In this document: positions 5,719 through 6,238 of the stretch, piece after piece
Layout of the letters: each line of letters begins with the position of its first letter
Numbering within the stretch: position 1 is the first letter of the stretch
From: DATBHZ01 sp036557185
GTDB taxonomy: Bacteria > Actinomycetota > Acidimicrobiia > IMCC26256 > JAENVU01
Reading direction: 5' to 3'
Length of the DNA stretch: 6,238 nucleotides
Assembly (NCBI GenBank): GCA_036557185.1
Contig: DATBHZ010000020.1
Location: forward strand, 1 to 6,238
The notes under the pieces: generated by a model
Databases searched by the model: none
The model's input: the letters and a program-made list of their open reading frames with translations, nothing else
Told to the model about the DNA's origin: nothing
Translations under genes and position numbers: made by a program

Positions 5719-6060
5719 TCAGTCGTCCTCGGTCGGCGGTGCGGCGTCGAAACCGCGCCGTGCGGATGGGATCGCCTGGACGGCGGCGAGCAGACCGTTG
5801 CTCGGGATCGTGAGCATGATCGATCCGAGGATCTCCTCCCACGACGCGCCGACCTCGCGGGCCAGCATCGCGTGACGCTCGATCCCCGGCGGGTTGCGGC
5901 GGATCACCGTGCACACCATCCGGATCAGCTCGTGCGTCTTGCGATCCGGCGCCTGCAACGAGTCGATCTGCGCCATGTAGGAGTTCTGGGCCGCGTGCAG
6001 CGCCGGGAACACCTCGTGCAGCGGACCTTCGAACGGGAAGTTGAAGTCCTGGTAGCTCAT
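5719..6060 (-). CDS. Carboxymuconolactone decarboxylase-like (AhpD-fold) protein
   Basis: A 113-aa all-helical protein of the carboxymuconolactone decarboxylase/AhpD superfamily. The recognisable core is APDRKTHELIRMVCTVIRRN (37-56), then GIERHAMLAREVGASWEEILGSI (59-81), matching the family pattern of a KTxELI helix, a conserved His (His63) and a GAS-x-EEI helix. AhpD-type enzymes carry a CxxC pair shortly before that His; here the segment is RRNPPGIERH with no cysteine, and Cys50 is elsewhere. Disulfide reductase activity is therefore unlikely, and a lyase, isomerase or binding role is possible. The ATG at 6060 is chosen over an in-frame ATG at 6108 because GGAGG stands 8 nt before it and the family core follows at once. 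The gene sits between two DUF35 genes, 58 nt after the first and 1 nt before the second. Its exact role in the operon is unknown. Confidence 0.8.
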   Translation of the reverse strand: MSYQDFNFPFEGPLHEVFPALHAAQNSYMAQIDSLQAPDRKTHELIRMVCTVIRRNPPGIERHAMLAREVGASWEEILGSIMLTIPSNGLLAAVQAIPSARRGFDAAPPTEDD

Positions 6061-6068
6061 GGCGTCGA

Positions 6069-6073
6069 CCTCC
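6069..6073 (-). promoter_or_regulatory. Shine-Dalgarno site that sets the start of the CMD-like gene
   Basis: GGAGG on the minus strand lies 8 nt upstream of the ATG at 6060-6058. It selects this start over the in-frame ATG at 6108, which would add 16 residues of Pro/Arg-rich sequence not typical of the family. Confidence 0.7.
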
Positions 6074-6118
6074 GGGCGCGACCGGCCGACGTCACCGGGC
6101 GGGGACACGTCCCCCGGA

Positions 6119-6238
6119 TCACGCCGGCGCGGGACGGAACAGCGGGAGGGTGAACTCGTCGCTGGTCGGGCGGAACGTGACCTGGAGCGGCATGCCGACG
6201 CGCAACGCGTCGAACTCGCAGTCGACGACGTTCGTCAT
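6119..6238 (-). CDS. DUF35 OB-fold protein, C-terminal 39 residues only (cut by window edge)
   Basis: The reading frame runs off the right end of the window; only the last 39 codons and a TGA are present. The visible residues align with the C-terminus of the complete DUF35 protein in this operon: TN-x-V-x-C, then R-x-GMP-x2-V-x-F, then LPLF-x-PA, with the same spacing in the middle. The Met at the very edge matches a Thr in the other protein, so it is probably internal and not the start. The zinc ribbon, if present, lies outside the window. It is likely the first or an early gene of the same minus-strand operon, 58 nt before the CMD-like gene. A second thiolase-like partner may be encoded upstream. 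Confidence 0.82.
   Translation of the reverse strand: MTNVVDCEFDALRVGMPLQVTFRPTSDEFTLPLFRPAPA

Noticed and set aside
6061..6108. Upstream ATG at 6108 for the CMD-like gene
   Set aside because: The GGAGG at 6069-6073 fits the ATG at 6060, and the extra residues (PPGDVGRSRPEVDA) look like translated leader.

Overview
The window is very GC-rich. Its genes use GC-ending codons, include a TTG start, and include one gene that appears to be transcribed without a leader (a TAnnnT box 7 nt before the ATG). Together with the gene families present this suggests a chromosomal segment of a high-GC actinobacterium, perhaps an environmental lineage such as Acidimicrobiia. That placement is inference. No mobile element, tRNA, rRNA or CRISPR array was found.

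The left part (21-1247, minus strand) encodes a multi-pass acyltransferase-3 family membrane protein. Upstream of it on the same strand lies an acyl-CoA dehydrogenase (1330-2523). A 291-bp regulatory region (2524-2814) separates this gene from a second, divergently transcribed acyl-CoA dehydrogenase-like gene (2815-3933, plus strand). The region holds a leaderless promoter, a perfect 7+4+7 dyad, two copies of a second dyad, and an exact 45-bp tandem duplication.

The right part is a compact minus-strand operon. In transcription order it encodes the end of a DUF35 (Zn-ribbon/OB-fold) protein cut by the window edge (6119-6238), a carboxymuconolactone-decarboxylase-like protein (5719-6060), a complete DUF35 protein (5262-5717) and a thiolase-like lipid-transfer protein (4042-5262). 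The last three genes are 1 nt apart or overlap by 1 nt. The operon converges with the second dehydrogenase gene across a 108-bp gap.

Together the genes look like part of a CoA-thioester catabolic module for a bulky lipid such as a steroid side chain, terpenoid or branched acid. The two dehydrogenase-like proteins may form one heteromeric FAD enzyme. Residue inspection shows a candidate catalytic Glu (Glu248) in only one of them. The thiolase-like and DUF35 proteins probably pair, as Ltp2 and the ChsH2 DUF35 domain do in cholesterol side-chain cleavage. The substrate cannot be read from the sequence. The membrane acyltransferase is probably unrelated to this pathway.
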